Assembly: GCF_001418685.1 (NCBI RefSeq)
Contig: NZ_LIVM01000008.1
Span: 1 to 64,000, forward strand
Direction: 5' to 3'
From: Apibacter mensalis
Lineage (GTDB): Bacteria; Bacteroidota; Bacteroidia; Flavobacteriales; Weeksellaceae
Length of the DNA: 64,000 nt
The translations under genes and the position numbers were made by a program. Each line of letters starts with the position of its first letter. Within the stretch, counting starts at the first letter, position 1. Under the pieces are notes generated by a model. It was not told the DNA's origin, did not search any database, and was given only the letters and a program-made list of their open reading frames with translations. Of this stretch, positions 51,579-61,032 are shown piece after piece.

Positions 51579-52358
51579 ATGAAGATCAACAACATAAATA
51601 ATATAAGACAACAAGAAATTTTAGAAGAATTAAATTTTAATCATTATGTATCTGTAACAGAATTATGTAAAAAATTAAATGTCTCTGCAGTTACAATTAG
51701 AAAAGATTTAACTCATCTTGAAAAAATCGGTAAATTATATAGAACTCATGGGGGAGCAACCAGAGAGTCTTTTATTGTTAAGGAGAGACATGTTAACAAA
51801 AAAGAAACACTACAAGTTGAAGAAAAATCAAAAATAGCAAAAGCTGCACTCAATTTTATTGAAGATAATGATTTTATTACTATTTCTTCAGGCACCACCA
51901 CACAAATGGTTGCTCAGGTTATTGAAAATAATTATACTAAGCTAACTATTCTTACTTCTTCATTAAAATCCGCCATGTTACTATATGGTAATCCGAATTT
52001 TGATGTAATACAACTTGGTGGTGATGTACGAACCAAATCAGGCTCAGTCATGGGCCCATATGCCGAATTAATGATCAGTAATTATTCTTGCAGTAAACTT
52101 TTTATAGGCGGTGATGGGGTAGATTTTGATTTTGGACTTTCCACTTCAAGCACTATGGAAGCTAAAATGAATCAACTAATGATACAAAATTCTGAAAAAG
52201 TTATCGTTTTAGCTGATTCTACTAAAATTAACAAAAGAGGATTCGGTAAAATAACTGATTTAGATAAAATACATGCTTTAATTACTGATGAAGGTGTTAA
52301 AAATAGAGATGTTGAAAGATTTGAGGATCTAGGAATTGAAGTAATAATAGCTCGATAA
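51579..52358 (+). CDS. DeoR/GlpR-family transcriptional regulator
   Basis: A 259-residue regulator. The N-terminal winged helix-turn-helix is VSVTELCKKLNVSAVTIRKDL (residues about 23-43) followed by EKIGKLYRTHGGA. The C-terminal sugar-phosphate sensor domain contains ISSGTTTQMVAQVI, TSSLKSAMLL, LGGDVRTKSGSVMGPYAE and LADSTKINKRGFGKI. The start MKINNINNIRQQEIL was chosen; 18 codons upstream are hydrophobic and unlike the family. It is divergent from the channel-ara operon and is its likely repressor, released by a phosphorylated sugar. Confidence 0.91.
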   Translation: MKINNINNIRQQEILEELNFNHYVSVTELCKKLNVSAVTIRKDLTHLEKIGKLYRTHGGATRESFIVKERHVNKKETLQVEEKSKIAKAALNFIEDNDFITISSGTTTQMVAQVIENNYTKLTILTSSLKSAMLLYGNPNFDVIQLGGDVRTKSGSVMGPYAELMISNYSCSKLFIGGDGVDFDFGLSTSSTMEAKMNQLMIQNSEKVIVLADSTKINKRGFGKITDLDKIHALITDEGVKNRDVERFEDLGIEVIIAR

Positions 52359-52388
52359 AAGAAATAGGCTTTACTTTCAAAAAATTAT

Positions 52389-53063
52389 TTACGATAAAAT
52401 TGAATTATCAGAATCTTTAACATCATAATTTCCTATTTTTTCTCGACGTAATTGGGTAAGGTATCCTCCTACTGCTAAATTTTGCCCAAAATCATGAGCT
52501 AAAGATCTTATATAAGTTCCTTTACTGCAATGGACAAAAAATTCAACATAAGGAAGATTAATTTTAGTAATTTTAAAATCATAAATTGAGATTTCCCGAC
52601 TGGGAATATCTATGTGAATTCCTTTCCTCGCAAATTCATATAATCTTTTCCCTTCCTTTTTTAAAGCGGAATATATCGGAGGTTTTTGTCTAATTGAATT
52701 ACCTATGAAACATTTAGCAACATCTTCTATATCTTTTATTTGTAAATGATTATAATCTTTAGGATTATATTCCTCTGTTTCTAAATCATAGGAAGGGGTT
52801 TCAACTCCTAATTTAATCTCTCCAGAATATAGCTTCGATGCATCTTGAATTTGTTGGATTTGTTTAGTGGCCTTACCAACACAGACAATTAATAAGCCGG
52901 TCGCTTTAGGGTCCAAAGTCCCCGCATGCCCTACTTTGATTTTTTTTAAATTAAATTGCTTCTTAATTTTCCATTTAATTTTATTTACAACATCAAATGA
53001 AGTCCAATTTATAGGTTTATCTATTAAAAATATTTTACCTTCTAATAGTTCGTCTAAATCCAT
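52389..53063 (-). CDS. truB: tRNA pseudouridine-55 synthase
   Basis: A 224-residue TruB that makes pseudouridine 55 in the T-loop of tRNAs. IDKPINWTSFDVVNKIK and the catalytic Asp in VGHAGTLDPKATGLLIVCVGKATK are present, with CSKGTYIRSLAHDFG. It is a short form without the C-terminal PUA domain, usual in this phylum. It is convergent with the DeoR gene (30 bp gap). Confidence 0.96.
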   Translation of the reverse strand: MDLDELLEGKIFLIDKPINWTSFDVVNKIKWKIKKQFNLKKIKVGHAGTLDPKATGLLIVCVGKATKQIQQIQDASKLYSGEIKLGVETPSYDLETEEYNPKDYNHLQIKDIEDVAKCFIGNSIRQKPPIYSALKKEGKRLYEFARKGIHIDIPSREISIYDFKITKINLPYVEFFVHCSKGTYIRSLAHDFGQNLAVGGYLTQLRREKIGNYDVKDSDNSILS

Positions 53064-53116
53064 TCTTCTCTAAATTTAAAAACAAATATAATTAACTCAT
53101 AGTTTTTAAATCAATT

Positions 53117-53145
53117 TTGAAGTATTGAAAAATATTGTAATTTTG
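53117..53145 (+). promoter_or_regulatory. RNase P RNA promoter
   Basis: TTG (53117-53119), 18-nt spacer, TAATTTTG (53138-53145); the rnpB 5' stem starts within about 4-6 bp, as expected for direct transcription of the mature end. Confidence 0.75.
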
Positions 53146-53148
53146 TAA

Positions 53149-53463
53149 AAAGCAAATCAACCTTGTTGCTTCTGTATATTTTTGCTGAAGAGGAAAGTCC
53201 GGACACCAAAGGATATCACAGCGGGTAACTCCCGTCCATCGTAAGATGAGGACCAGTGCAACAGAAAGAAAGTACAGTTTGGCTGTAGTGAAATCAGGTA
53301 AACTCTGTGAGGTGCAATGCTATGTATACCGGATTTATAAGGGCTATCCGTCCGATGCCGGGGGGTAAGCAGATTGAAATAAGGAGTAATTCTTATTCTA
53401 GATAAATAACAAGGCTTTTCAGAAATGAGAATGACAAAATCCGGCTTATTGATTTGCTTTTTT
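53149..53463 (+). ncRNA. rnpB: RNase P RNA
   Basis: The conserved core GAGGAAAGTCCGGAC, ACAGAAAG after the first helices, and a final segment pairing with the 5' end (AAAGCAAATCAA at 53149-53160 with TTGATTTGCTTT at 53449-53460) define the bacterial ribozyme that trims the 5' leader of tRNAs. A T tract at 53458-53464 terminates transcription. The length of about 315 nt is on the short side for type A but fits small Bacteroidota forms. Its protein partner rnpA is not in the window. Confidence 0.95.
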
Positions 53464-53478
53464 TACCAGCAATGTTTT

Positions 53479-53874
53479 TTATCCTATCCACTTATTTACA
53501 TGCTCTCCTAAGCCCATACTGATAGACTTAGCTGATATAGTAAATGTTTCTGTAATGGATGATTTTCCCATTCCTAATGCATCAAATTTTTCTTTATATT
53601 TTACTACATAACCATCTGTAAAATTTAATTCTTTTAGAGTTGTATTGGAACCTTTTTTAAGAAAAACAACTTTTCCATTTTTCTTCCTATAACTGTTAGT
53701 CATCCATTCAAAAAATCGAGTTTCATTTGTAGATCTTAAAGTTATTTCTATTCTCCCCCCTCTAATTTGTGAAGAAGGTCGTCCGGTTGGATCAGTTTCT
53801 TGTGCTAATGAATAATTTACATTTATAATATTATATTTTCTTCCGGCAACCTCTAATCGTGCTATAAATGACAT
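53479..53874 (-). CDS. tssD: Type VI secretion tube protein TssD (Hcp), orphan
   Basis: A 131-residue protein starting MSFIARLEVAGRKYNI, typical of Bacteroidota TssD/Hcp. YSLAQETDPTGRPSS, GGRIEITLRST, FFEWMTNSYRKKNGK and FTDGYVVKYKEKFDA follow. Such proteins stack as hexamers into the tube of T6SS subtype iii and may carry effectors. The start was set at the inner ATG; the upstream 13 codons are hydrophobic and not part of the family. No sheath, baseplate or other T6SS gene is nearby; the gene sits between rnpB and gpmI. It may be a stray Hcp copy or serve a T6SS elsewhere. Confidence 0.87.
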   Translation of the reverse strand: MSFIARLEVAGRKYNIINVNYSLAQETDPTGRPSSQIRGGRIEITLRSTNETRFFEWMTNSYRKKNGKVVFLKKGSNTTLKELNFTDGYVVKYKEKFDALGMGKSSITETFTISAKSISMGLGEHVNKWIG

Positions 53875-54068
53875 AATAATAATGATTTTTAGTAATTTTT
53901 TCAAATTATACAAATTTACATATTTGCTATTAGATATTATTTATGAATTAGTTAAATGCATGTTAAAAATATTTATCATCTTTCCATGAATATTATCTCT
54001 ATATAACAACTAAATATCGGTATTATATTTCATATAAATCATTATTTATCTAAAAATTTTACAACAAT

Positions 54069-54100
54069 AAAAAAAGAGATATTTGTAGTATCTCTTTTTT
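54069..54100 (-). terminator. gpmI terminator
   Basis: A 12-bp inverted repeat (AAAAAAGAGATA with TATCTCTTTTTT) and 7-nt loop, 21 bp after the gpmI stop. Confidence 0.85.
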
Positions 54101-54121
54101 AATAATTTCAATTCTTACTAA

Positions 54122-55645
54122 TTATTTATCAATTAAAACATTTCCTGTCATTTCTTGAGGAATAGGCAATCCCATTAATGTTAAAATTGTAGGAGCTATA
54201 TCTCCTAATTTACCTTGTTTTAAATTGAATTTTTCGTGATCAACAATAATTAAGGGTACTAGATTTGTTGTATGTTGCGTATTGGGAGAACCATCTTCAT
54301 TTTTCATTTTATCCGAATTTCCATGATCTGCAATAATTAGAGTTGTATACCCATTATCTAAAGCTACTTTACAAATATCTCCTGCACATTCATCTACAAC
54401 TTCTGCTGCTTTAATTGCTGCTTCGAACACTCCGGTATGACCTACCATATCCGCATTTGCAAAGTTTAAACATACGAAATCTACTTCTTTCTTTTCTAAT
54501 TCAGGTATAATTGCATCTCTGATTTCATATGCTGCCATTTGAGGTTTTAAGTCATAGGTTGGAACATCTTTAGGAGATGGAGCTAAAATTCTTTTTTCAT
54601 TTTCAAATACTTTTTCTTCTCCTCCGGAAAAAAAGAAGGTTACATGGGGATATTTTTCAGTTTCAGCTATTCTAATTTGTTTTAATGTTGCGTTGGCTAT
54701 TACTTCTCCAAGCGTATTTTTTATAGTATCCTCTTTAAATATGACATGTATGTTTTTAAATGTTTCATCATATTCTGTCATGGTGACAAAATATAAATCT
54801 AATTTTTTAATTCCCACTTCTGGATGGTCATGTTGAGATAATACATCTACTATTTCTCTAGGTCTATCGGTACGAAAATTAAAACAAATGACAACATCGC
54901 CCTCTTGGATTTTTGCTACAGGTTTGTTATTTTCAGTCACTACGATTGGTGTAAGAAATTCATCTGTAATACCTTCTTGATAGGATTGTTGTATGGCTTG
55001 TAAAGGATTATCTGTTTTATTTCCTTCAGCATTTACCATGGCATCGTAAGCGATCTTTACTCTTTCCCAACGTTTATCTCGATCCATTGCATAATATCTT
55101 CCTACAATTGAAGCTAATTTCGCATTGTTATCTTCACAAAATTCAATGGTATCTTTTATAAATCCTTTTCCACTTTGTGGATCACAATCTCTCCCATCTG
55201 TAAAAGCATGTATAAAGACATTCTTTACTTGAGAGGATTTTGCTGCTTCAACTAAAGATTTTAAATGACTTATATGTGAATGAACTCCACCATTAGAAAC
55301 TAACCCTATAAAGTGCACTGGTTTATTATTATGTTTGGCGTAGTCGAAAGCTTTTTTTAATTCTTCTTCATTTCCTAAAGTTCCGTTTTCAACTGCTAAA
55401 TTAATCTTTGTTAAATTTTGATAAACTACTCTTCCGGCTCCCAAATTCATATGCCCAACTTCTGAATTCCCCATTTGTCCTTTAGGTAAGCCAACATCCA
55501 ATCCATAGGTTATTAAAGTGGTATTAGAATATTTTTGAAAACAGCTGTCCATAAAAGGTGTACGAGCATGGTCGATAGCTGATACACTTTTATCTGTAGC
55601 TATTCCCCATCCATCTAAAATCATTAAGATTACTTTTTTATTCAT
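54122..55645 (-). CDS. gpmI: 2,3-Bisphosphoglycerate-independent phosphoglycerate mutase
   Basis: A 507-residue, two-metal enzyme that interconverts 3- and 2-phosphoglycerate. MILDGWGI carries a metal Asp, the phosphorylated Ser is in MGNSEVGHMNLGAGR, YYAMDRDKRWERVK and RTDRPREI are substrate segments, and NFANADMVGHTG with IIADHGNSD hold further metal ligands. Full-length; flanked by terminators, so monocistronic. Confidence 0.97.
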   Translation of the reverse strand: MNKKVILMILDGWGIATDKSVSAIDHARTPFMDSCFQKYSNTTLITYGLDVGLPKGQMGNSEVGHMNLGAGRVVYQNLTKINLAVENGTLGNEEELKKAFDYAKHNNKPVHFIGLVSNGGVHSHISHLKSLVEAAKSSQVKNVFIHAFTDGRDCDPQSGKGFIKDTIEFCEDNNAKLASIVGRYYAMDRDKRWERVKIAYDAMVNAEGNKTDNPLQAIQQSYQEGITDEFLTPIVVTENNKPVAKIQEGDVVICFNFRTDRPREIVDVLSQHDHPEVGIKKLDLYFVTMTEYDETFKNIHVIFKEDTIKNTLGEVIANATLKQIRIAETEKYPHVTFFFSGGEEKVFENEKRILAPSPKDVPTYDLKPQMAAYEIRDAIIPELEKKEVDFVCLNFANADMVGHTGVFEAAIKAAEVVDECAGDICKVALDNGYTTLIIADHGNSDKMKNEDGSPNTQHTTNLVPLIIVDHEKFNLKQGKLGDIAPTILTLMGLPIPQEMTGNVLIDK

Positions 55646-55756
55646 AATTTATTAATTTTGTATAATTAATTTATTTTTATACGTTATTTTAATTTTAAAG
55701 TTACAGAATTTTTATGATTCTTGTTTAATATATAGTAACAATCCTTTGTTTCTTAA

Positions 55757-55794
55757 TACAAAAAAAGACTTGCATAATCAAGTCTTTTTTTGTA
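55757..55794 (-). terminator. glmS terminator
   Basis: A 15-bp inverted repeat (ACAAAAAAAGACTTG with its complement) around a 6-nt loop, 26 bp after the glmS stop. Confidence 0.9.
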
Positions 55795-55819
55795 TTTAAT
55801 AATTCACAATATCTTCAAT

Positions 55820-57664
55820 TTATTCAACTGTAACAGATTTTGCTAAATTTCTAGGTTGGTCAACATTTACATCTCGAAGTACAGCAATATAATACGCTAA
55901 TAATTGTAAGGGTATTACTGATAGAATGGGAGTAAAATATTCTGATACATCAGGAATTTCAATTGATTCTGTAACCATATCTTTAACTACAGTATCTCCT
56001 TGAGTAACAATAGCAATTACTTTACCTTTCCTTGAATTGATTTCTTGAATATTACTTACAATTTTATCATAATAACCTTTTTTAGGCGCAATAACTACCA
56101 CCGGCATATTCTCATCGATTAATGCTATAGGTCCGTGTTTCATTTCTGCAGCAGGGTATCCTTCTGCATGGATATAAGAAATTTCTTTTAATTTTAATGC
56201 ACCTTCTAAAGCAATAGGGTAATTATAACCTCTACCTAAGTATAAAAAATTACCAGCACCTGCATATAATTCAGCAATTTTTTTAATTTGACTTTCTGTA
56301 TTTTTTATAACTTCCGCTACTCTTTCCGGTATAGTTTCCAACTCAATGATAAGACTATTGAATCTCTCTTTGCTTATAGTTCCTTTGTGCTTGGCTAGTT
56401 TAAGTGCTATCATAGCTAGCAAAGCAAGTTGTGCAGTAAATGCTTTGGTAGAAGCAACTCCAATTTCAGGACCTGCGTGGGTATATGAACCTGCGTCTGT
56501 TAAACGGGCTATTGAAGAATCTATAACATTACATATCCCATAAATAAAGGCGCCTTTTTCTTTGGCTAACTTTAAAGCTGCTATTGAATCTGCAGTCTCC
56601 CCGGATTGAGAAATTGCAATAACGATATCTTTATCTGTTATTATTGGATTTCTGTATCTAAATTCAGAAGCATACTCAACCTCAACCGGTATTCTAGCGA
56701 GATCTTCAATAAGATATTCTCCTACCAGACCTGCATGCCAAGAAGTTCCACAAGAAATAATTATAATCCTTTCTGCATTTAAAAATTTTTCTTGATAATC
56801 CCATATACCCGCCATTTGAATAATATCTTCTTCTACTAAAAGTCTTCCACGCATAGTATCCATAATAGATCTGGGCTGTTCATGAATCTCTTTCAGCATG
56901 AAATGTTCATATCCACCTTTTTCAATTTTTTCCAAACTTGTTTTTAATTCATGAATTTGTGGATTAACCTTTGAATTATCTTTTATTTTGTATACATCTA
57001 CTCCCTTTAAGGTTATAGTAGCCATTTCACCATCTTCAAGATAAACGACTTCATTAGTAAACTCAATGAATGGAGAAGCATCCGATGCTATAAAATACTC
57101 ATTTTCTCCTATACCTATAGCTAAAGGGCTGCTTAAACGTGCTACAACAATCTCTTGCGGTTGATCCACTTCTATAACAGCAATGGAATAAGCGCCTATA
57201 ACTTCATTTAATGCATATCTGACAGCTGTCGCTAAATCTAAATTTTGTGTCTCTTGCATATACTGTATTAAGTTGACTAATATTTCCGTATCAGTTTCAC
57301 TTTTAAATGTATACCCTTTAGACGTTAACATAATTTTTAATGTCGCATAATTTTCAATTATACCATTGTGTATAATTGCAATCTTACCGTTATTTGAAAT
57401 ATGAGGATGCGCATTTATGTCACTGGGAACGCCATGCGTAGCCCATCTTGTGTGTCCAATTCCTACAGTTGCTTCTGAATTTAAATCTTTACATTTAGCT
57501 ATTAAATCGGATACTGAGCCCTTTGTTTTTCTTAATTTAAAGGTTCCATTTTCATTTAAAACTATGCCAGCACTATCATAACCTCTATATTCTAACCTTT
57601 TTAATCCGTTTAATATTATGGGGTAGGCCTTTTTATTTCCGATATATCCAGTTATTCCACACAT
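55820..57664 (-). CDS. glmS: Glutamine-fructose-6-phosphate aminotransferase (isomerizing)
   Basis: A 614-residue enzyme that makes glucosamine 6-phosphate from fructose 6-phosphate and glutamine, the entry to peptidoglycan and lipid A sugars. The amidotransferase nucleophile Cys2 is in MCGITGYIG, with GHTRWATHG and NSGKIAIIHNG-like sequence, then two SIS domains carrying SCGTSWHAGL, SQSGETADS and the C-terminal LAKSVTVE. No glmS ribozyme or riboswitch signature was found upstream. It is 38 bp after the DUF4270 gene. Confidence 0.97.
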   Translation of the reverse strand: MCGITGYIGNKKAYPIILNGLKRLEYRGYDSAGIVLNENGTFKLRKTKGSVSDLIAKCKDLNSEATVGIGHTRWATHGVPSDINAHPHISNNGKIAIIHNGIIENYATLKIMLTSKGYTFKSETDTEILVNLIQYMQETQNLDLATAVRYALNEVIGAYSIAVIEVDQPQEIVVARLSSPLAIGIGENEYFIASDASPFIEFTNEVVYLEDGEMATITLKGVDVYKIKDNSKVNPQIHELKTSLEKIEKGGYEHFMLKEIHEQPRSIMDTMRGRLLVEEDIIQMAGIWDYQEKFLNAERIIIISCGTSWHAGLVGEYLIEDLARIPVEVEYASEFRYRNPIITDKDIVIAISQSGETADSIAALKLAKEKGAFIYGICNVIDSSIARLTDAGSYTHAGPEIGVASTKAFTAQLALLAMIALKLAKHKGTISKERFNSLIIELETIPERVAEVIKNTESQIKKIAELYAGAGNFLYLGRGYNYPIALEGALKLKEISYIHAEGYPAAEMKHGPIALIDENMPVVVIAPKKGYYDKIVSNIQEINSRKGKVIAIVTQGDTVVKDMVTESIEIPDVSEYFTPILSVIPLQLLAYYIAVLRDVNVDQPRNLAKSVTVE

Positions 57665-57702
57665 AATTTAATGTTTTTATTTCTTATTTATCAAATAAAT
57701 AT

Positions 57703-59220
57703 TTAATTTTTAGTATACAATATTTCTAATCTTAACTTTTTATTTCCTGTATTTTTATTTCCGTAAAAAGTTAATCGAAAGGGTTCGTAAGCCCTTGTTG
57801 TTTTATAATATCCTAAATACTCGTTACTATTTGTAGAACGTGTAATAAAATTACCCATCTCAACTAAAATTTCATCATTGGGTTTATTCTTTTCTACAAT
57901 ATCTTTGATTTGCTTGGTTATATTTAGCGTATAATACTGTGGATTAGTATCAAAATCGTACTTTGGATTAAAGAAATAACCTGCTAAGCCGGAATAGAAG
58001 GTTAAGTCGGGTAAAAACTTTTTTTGTGAATAATTATATCCATAAATATAGCCAGGCTTAGAGGAGACATTTTCTGTCAGATAAAATTTCAATTTTGCAC
58101 CTGTAATAGCCCAGTTATGATTTTGTACAGAATCTTTAATGGCTTCTAATTGCGAATCATCTAATTTCAAATGAATAGAGGGTCCACCCATACCTTGTAA
58201 AAATAATATGGACTCTCCTGACTGCTTATCCGGATTATTCATTTGCTGTTTGAATTGAGAACTGGCTGTATTACGATTATAAAAATTATATTCTCCCACC
58301 ATCGAATTATATGCAGAATTCATCGTAAATGAATAGGTTGTGGCAGTGTATTTATCTGATGAATTATCTTTATACTTATAATACGCAATCAAGGTCATTT
58401 TACTTACAGGAAAATTAAACATAAATTTTGAATTTTCATCAACCGGATATATTTTAATTCCCTTAAAATATTGAATAAACCTTGAATTATCACTGATATC
58501 TGAACTCCCTTTTTTACTAAAAAAATGTTGATAAAAATATTCGGGGTCCAATTTTATCCTATAACCTGCTACAGTTGGCTCTGAAATTATTTTCCCATCG
58601 CTCGTTTTTACCGATATACTGGTTAACGAATCAGCTAATAGTGCGCTTCCTAGTTTATCTCCAACCTCAATAATTTTATTTGAATAAAATTTTGAAGAAG
58701 TGGATTCCAAAAAAGTGTTCTTAATCCGGTTTACATTTACCTCCATTGAATTCCCGGCTTTACCTAAATATGATGCTAATGTATATTTTTTAACATATTT
58801 AATAGTATCGATACCGCTGGTACTTCCTGGGTTTAATATAATTTTCCTTTCCCTGTAAGAAGATGGATTAAATGGAGGATTAAGGCTTAATACAACTGAA
58901 TCAACTTGCTGAATATTACCTTTTATCTTGTCTGAAGTACTTAATCTTACTTGTATACTAAATGAGGCTTTTGATTTCCCAAAAATATTGTCTTCATAAA
59001 TACCCACCAGCCCATTATTAAGAGAGTTATAATCTGCTCTAATAGTATCATTATTATAAATATTATAAGCTACCAGGTCAACGAATGTGCTTTTTCCTTC
59101 TAATTTATCAGGTATAAGGTTAGCTCCAATATCAGTTGTATCATTTTCACAACTTAATAAAAAAAAGGTTGACAGTAAAGATAAAACTGATAACTTTACT
59201 TGTGAATTGAATATTTTCAT
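57703..59220 (-). CDS. DUF4270 lipoprotein
   Basis: A 505-residue protein with signal and lipobox FFLLSC (Cys24), then ENDTTDIGANLIPDK typical of the DUF4270 family of Bacteroidota lipoproteins; its function is unknown. The mature part is rich in Ser, Lys, Tyr and Asn with beta-rich spacing and no membrane helix. The residues after Cys (END) are acidic, so outer leaflet display is possible. It lies 7 bp after the starch-synthase-like gene. Confidence 0.87.
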   Translation of the reverse strand: MKIFNSQVKLSVLSLLSTFFLLSCENDTTDIGANLIPDKLEGKSTFVDLVAYNIYNNDTIRADYNSLNNGLVGIYEDNIFGKSKASFSIQVRLSTSDKIKGNIQQVDSVVLSLNPPFNPSSYRERKIILNPGSTSGIDTIKYVKKYTLASYLGKAGNSMEVNVNRIKNTFLESTSSKFYSNKIIEVGDKLGSALLADSLTSISVKTSDGKIISEPTVAGYRIKLDPEYFYQHFFSKKGSSDISDNSRFIQYFKGIKIYPVDENSKFMFNFPVSKMTLIAYYKYKDNSSDKYTATTYSFTMNSAYNSMVGEYNFYNRNTASSQFKQQMNNPDKQSGESILFLQGMGGPSIHLKLDDSQLEAIKDSVQNHNWAITGAKLKFYLTENVSSKPGYIYGYNYSQKKFLPDLTFYSGLAGYFFNPKYDFDTNPQYYTLNITKQIKDIVEKNKPNDEILVEMGNFITRSTNSNEYLGYYKTTRAYEPFRLTFYGNKNTGNKKLRLEILYTKN

Positions 59221-59227
59221 ATTTATT

Positions 59228-60037
59228 TTACTCTTGGATCTTTATTTCACTAGTAACTTGATAAATTACTTGGACATCTTCATTTTGAATAAAATCAAAT
59301 TTAGGATTAGTTGAATCTTTGAACATGTCTTCCAATTCGTCAATTAAAACTTCTTCTCCTTTCACAATAGTATCTGAACCTTCCATAGCTTCTTTGATAA
59401 TACTAACGTATTTATTATCGGTTAAGTAATTTAATTTACTTGTGTCTATATTATCAAATTCTAAAATGGCTTTAAGATTATTGCTAAAAGTTCCGTTACT
59501 TCCTTGATTATAAACTGATGTTATAACTTTAATATCACTAAAGAACGCATCATTAGCATAATTGTTTTTTAAATAAATTGGCAAAAAACTGGCCATCCAT
59601 CCATGCAAGTGGATTATATCGGGTATCCAATTTAATTTTTTAATAGTTTCTAAAACACCCTTGGTAAAAAAAACAGCCCTTTCATCATTATCTTCAAACC
59701 ATTCATTAGCTTCATTTTTATATGGCGATTTTCTTTTGAAATATTCATGATTTTCAATGAAATAAACTTGCATCCTTTCTCCCGGAAGAGAGGCAACTTT
59801 AATAACTAACGGCTGATCTAAATCATTAATAATCAGATTCATTCCCGATAATCTGATTACTTCGTGAAGTTGAAATCTTCTTTCATTTATCAGCCCAAAT
59901 CTTGGCATAAAAATCCTAACATCATTTCCTTGTGCAAACATCTGTTTGGCTAAATTATAAACTCCTGATGAAATGGGGTTTTCATTAAAATATGGAACTA
60001 ATTCAGAAGTAACATGAAGTATTCTTTTTGAACTCAT
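59228..60037 (-). CDS. Short glycogen/starch synthase-like protein (GT5 N-terminal domain)
   Basis: A 269-residue protein with the start KRILHVTSELVPYFNENPISSGVYNLAKQM, like glycogen synthase but only its N-terminal Rossmann domain; FFTKGVLETIKKLNWIPDIIHLHGW is also kept. The C-terminal GT-B domain with nucleotide-sugar binding is missing, so glycogen synthase activity is unlikely. Short forms of this kind, placed near DUF4270 and panC genes, are common in Flavobacteriia and their role is unknown. It is divergent from panC. Confidence 0.83.
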   Translation of the reverse strand: MSSKRILHVTSELVPYFNENPISSGVYNLAKQMFAQGNDVRIFMPRFGLINERRFQLHEVIRLSGMNLIINDLDQPLVIKVASLPGERMQVYFIENHEYFKRKSPYKNEANEWFEDNDERAVFFTKGVLETIKKLNWIPDIIHLHGWMASFLPIYLKNNYANDAFFSDIKVITSVYNQGSNGTFSNNLKAILEFDNIDTSKLNYLTDNKYVSIIKEAMEGSDTIVKGEEVLIDELEDMFKDSTNPKFDFIQNEDVQVIYQVTSEIKIQE

Positions 60038-60096
60038 TATAAATTGGTAGACTGATTATAATTTAACAAAGTTACAAAAAATTAATCAAACTGTAG

Positions 60097-60104
60097 TAAG
60101 TTTG
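60097..60104 (+). promoter_or_regulatory. probable panC -7 element
   Basis: TAAGTTTG, 38 bp before the chosen panC ATG (60143), fits TAnnTTTG; no TTG at usual spacing. A minus-strand TAACTTTG (60067-60074) nearby may serve the divergent starch-synthase-like gene. Confidence 0.45.
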
Positions 60105-60142
60105 CACTATAAACCATGACGTTTGTCATTAAAAATACCAGT

Positions 60143-60985
60143 ATGTTAATAGTAAGAAACCGAAAAGATTTATATGATTTTACCCAATATATCAAAGCTA
60201 AAAAACTAACATTAGGATTTGTTCCCACTATGGGAGCTCTGCATAACGGGCACCTTTCGCTGTTTAAAAAAGCTATGGAAGATAATCAATATACTATAGG
60301 GAGTATTTTTGTAAATCCTACGCAGTTTAATAATCAGGCTGATTTAATTAAGTATCCTAGGACAGAAAATGATGACATAGCCAAATTGGAAAGTATTGGT
60401 TGTGATGCCTTATATCTACCAAGCGTCGAAGATTTATATCCCAATGGATTGGAATGCGAACCGATAAAGATGAATGGATTGGATTTAGTTATGGAAGGAT
60501 CTTTTCGCCCCGGTCATTTCCAAGGAATGGCAACGGTTGTAAAACGCTTATTATTACAAGTACAACCTACCAGAGCTTATTTTGGTGAAAAAGATTTTCA
60601 ACAATTACAAATTATACGTCACATGGTAAAAACCTTAAAATTACCTGTCGAAATTGTGGGAATGCCCATTGTTCGTGAATCAAATGGTTTAGCTATGAGC
60701 TCACGTAATATGAGGCTTACTGACGATTTTAAGAAAAAATCTATATTTATATATCAATCTTTATTAAAAGCCAAAGAATTATCTTCACATCATTCCCCGG
60801 AAACAGTAATATCTAAAATTGAAAGATTGTATTTAAATTCAAATTTAAAGCTGGAGTATTTTACCGTTACAGAAGAAGAATCTTTGCAAATGAATCAAAC
60901 TTTTGAAATCTCTAAACATTACAGAGCTTTTATTGCTGTGTTTGCCGGAGATATACGTTTAATAGATAATCTTCAGATAAGATAA
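60143..60985 (+). CDS. panC: Pantothenate synthetase
   Basis: A 280-residue enzyme that joins pantoate and beta-alanine with ATP. The HIGH-like motif is in VPTMGALHNGHLSLF, VNPTQFN and FGEKDFQQLQIIR follow, and MSSRNMRL is the KMSKS-like loop. The start MLIVRNRKDL was chosen; nine upstream codons are unlike the family. It is followed by panD 47 bp downstream, which supplies beta-alanine, so this is a coenzyme A precursor unit. Confidence 0.95.
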   Translation: MLIVRNRKDLYDFTQYIKAKKLTLGFVPTMGALHNGHLSLFKKAMEDNQYTIGSIFVNPTQFNNQADLIKYPRTENDDIAKLESIGCDALYLPSVEDLYPNGLECEPIKMNGLDLVMEGSFRPGHFQGMATVVKRLLLQVQPTRAYFGEKDFQQLQIIRHMVKTLKLPVEIVGMPIVRESNGLAMSSRNMRLTDDFKKKSIFIYQSLLKAKELSSHHSPETVISKIERLYLNSNLKLEYFTVTEEESLQMNQTFEISKHYRAFIAVFAGDIRLIDNLQIR

Positions 60986-61032
60986 TAACAAAAATAATAT
61001 ATTTGTACCTGTATAAATCATAAAAAAGAAAA

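Noticed and set aside
57665..57702. glmS riboswitch/ribozyme
   Set aside because: The gap before glmS is only 38 bp and holds no such structure.
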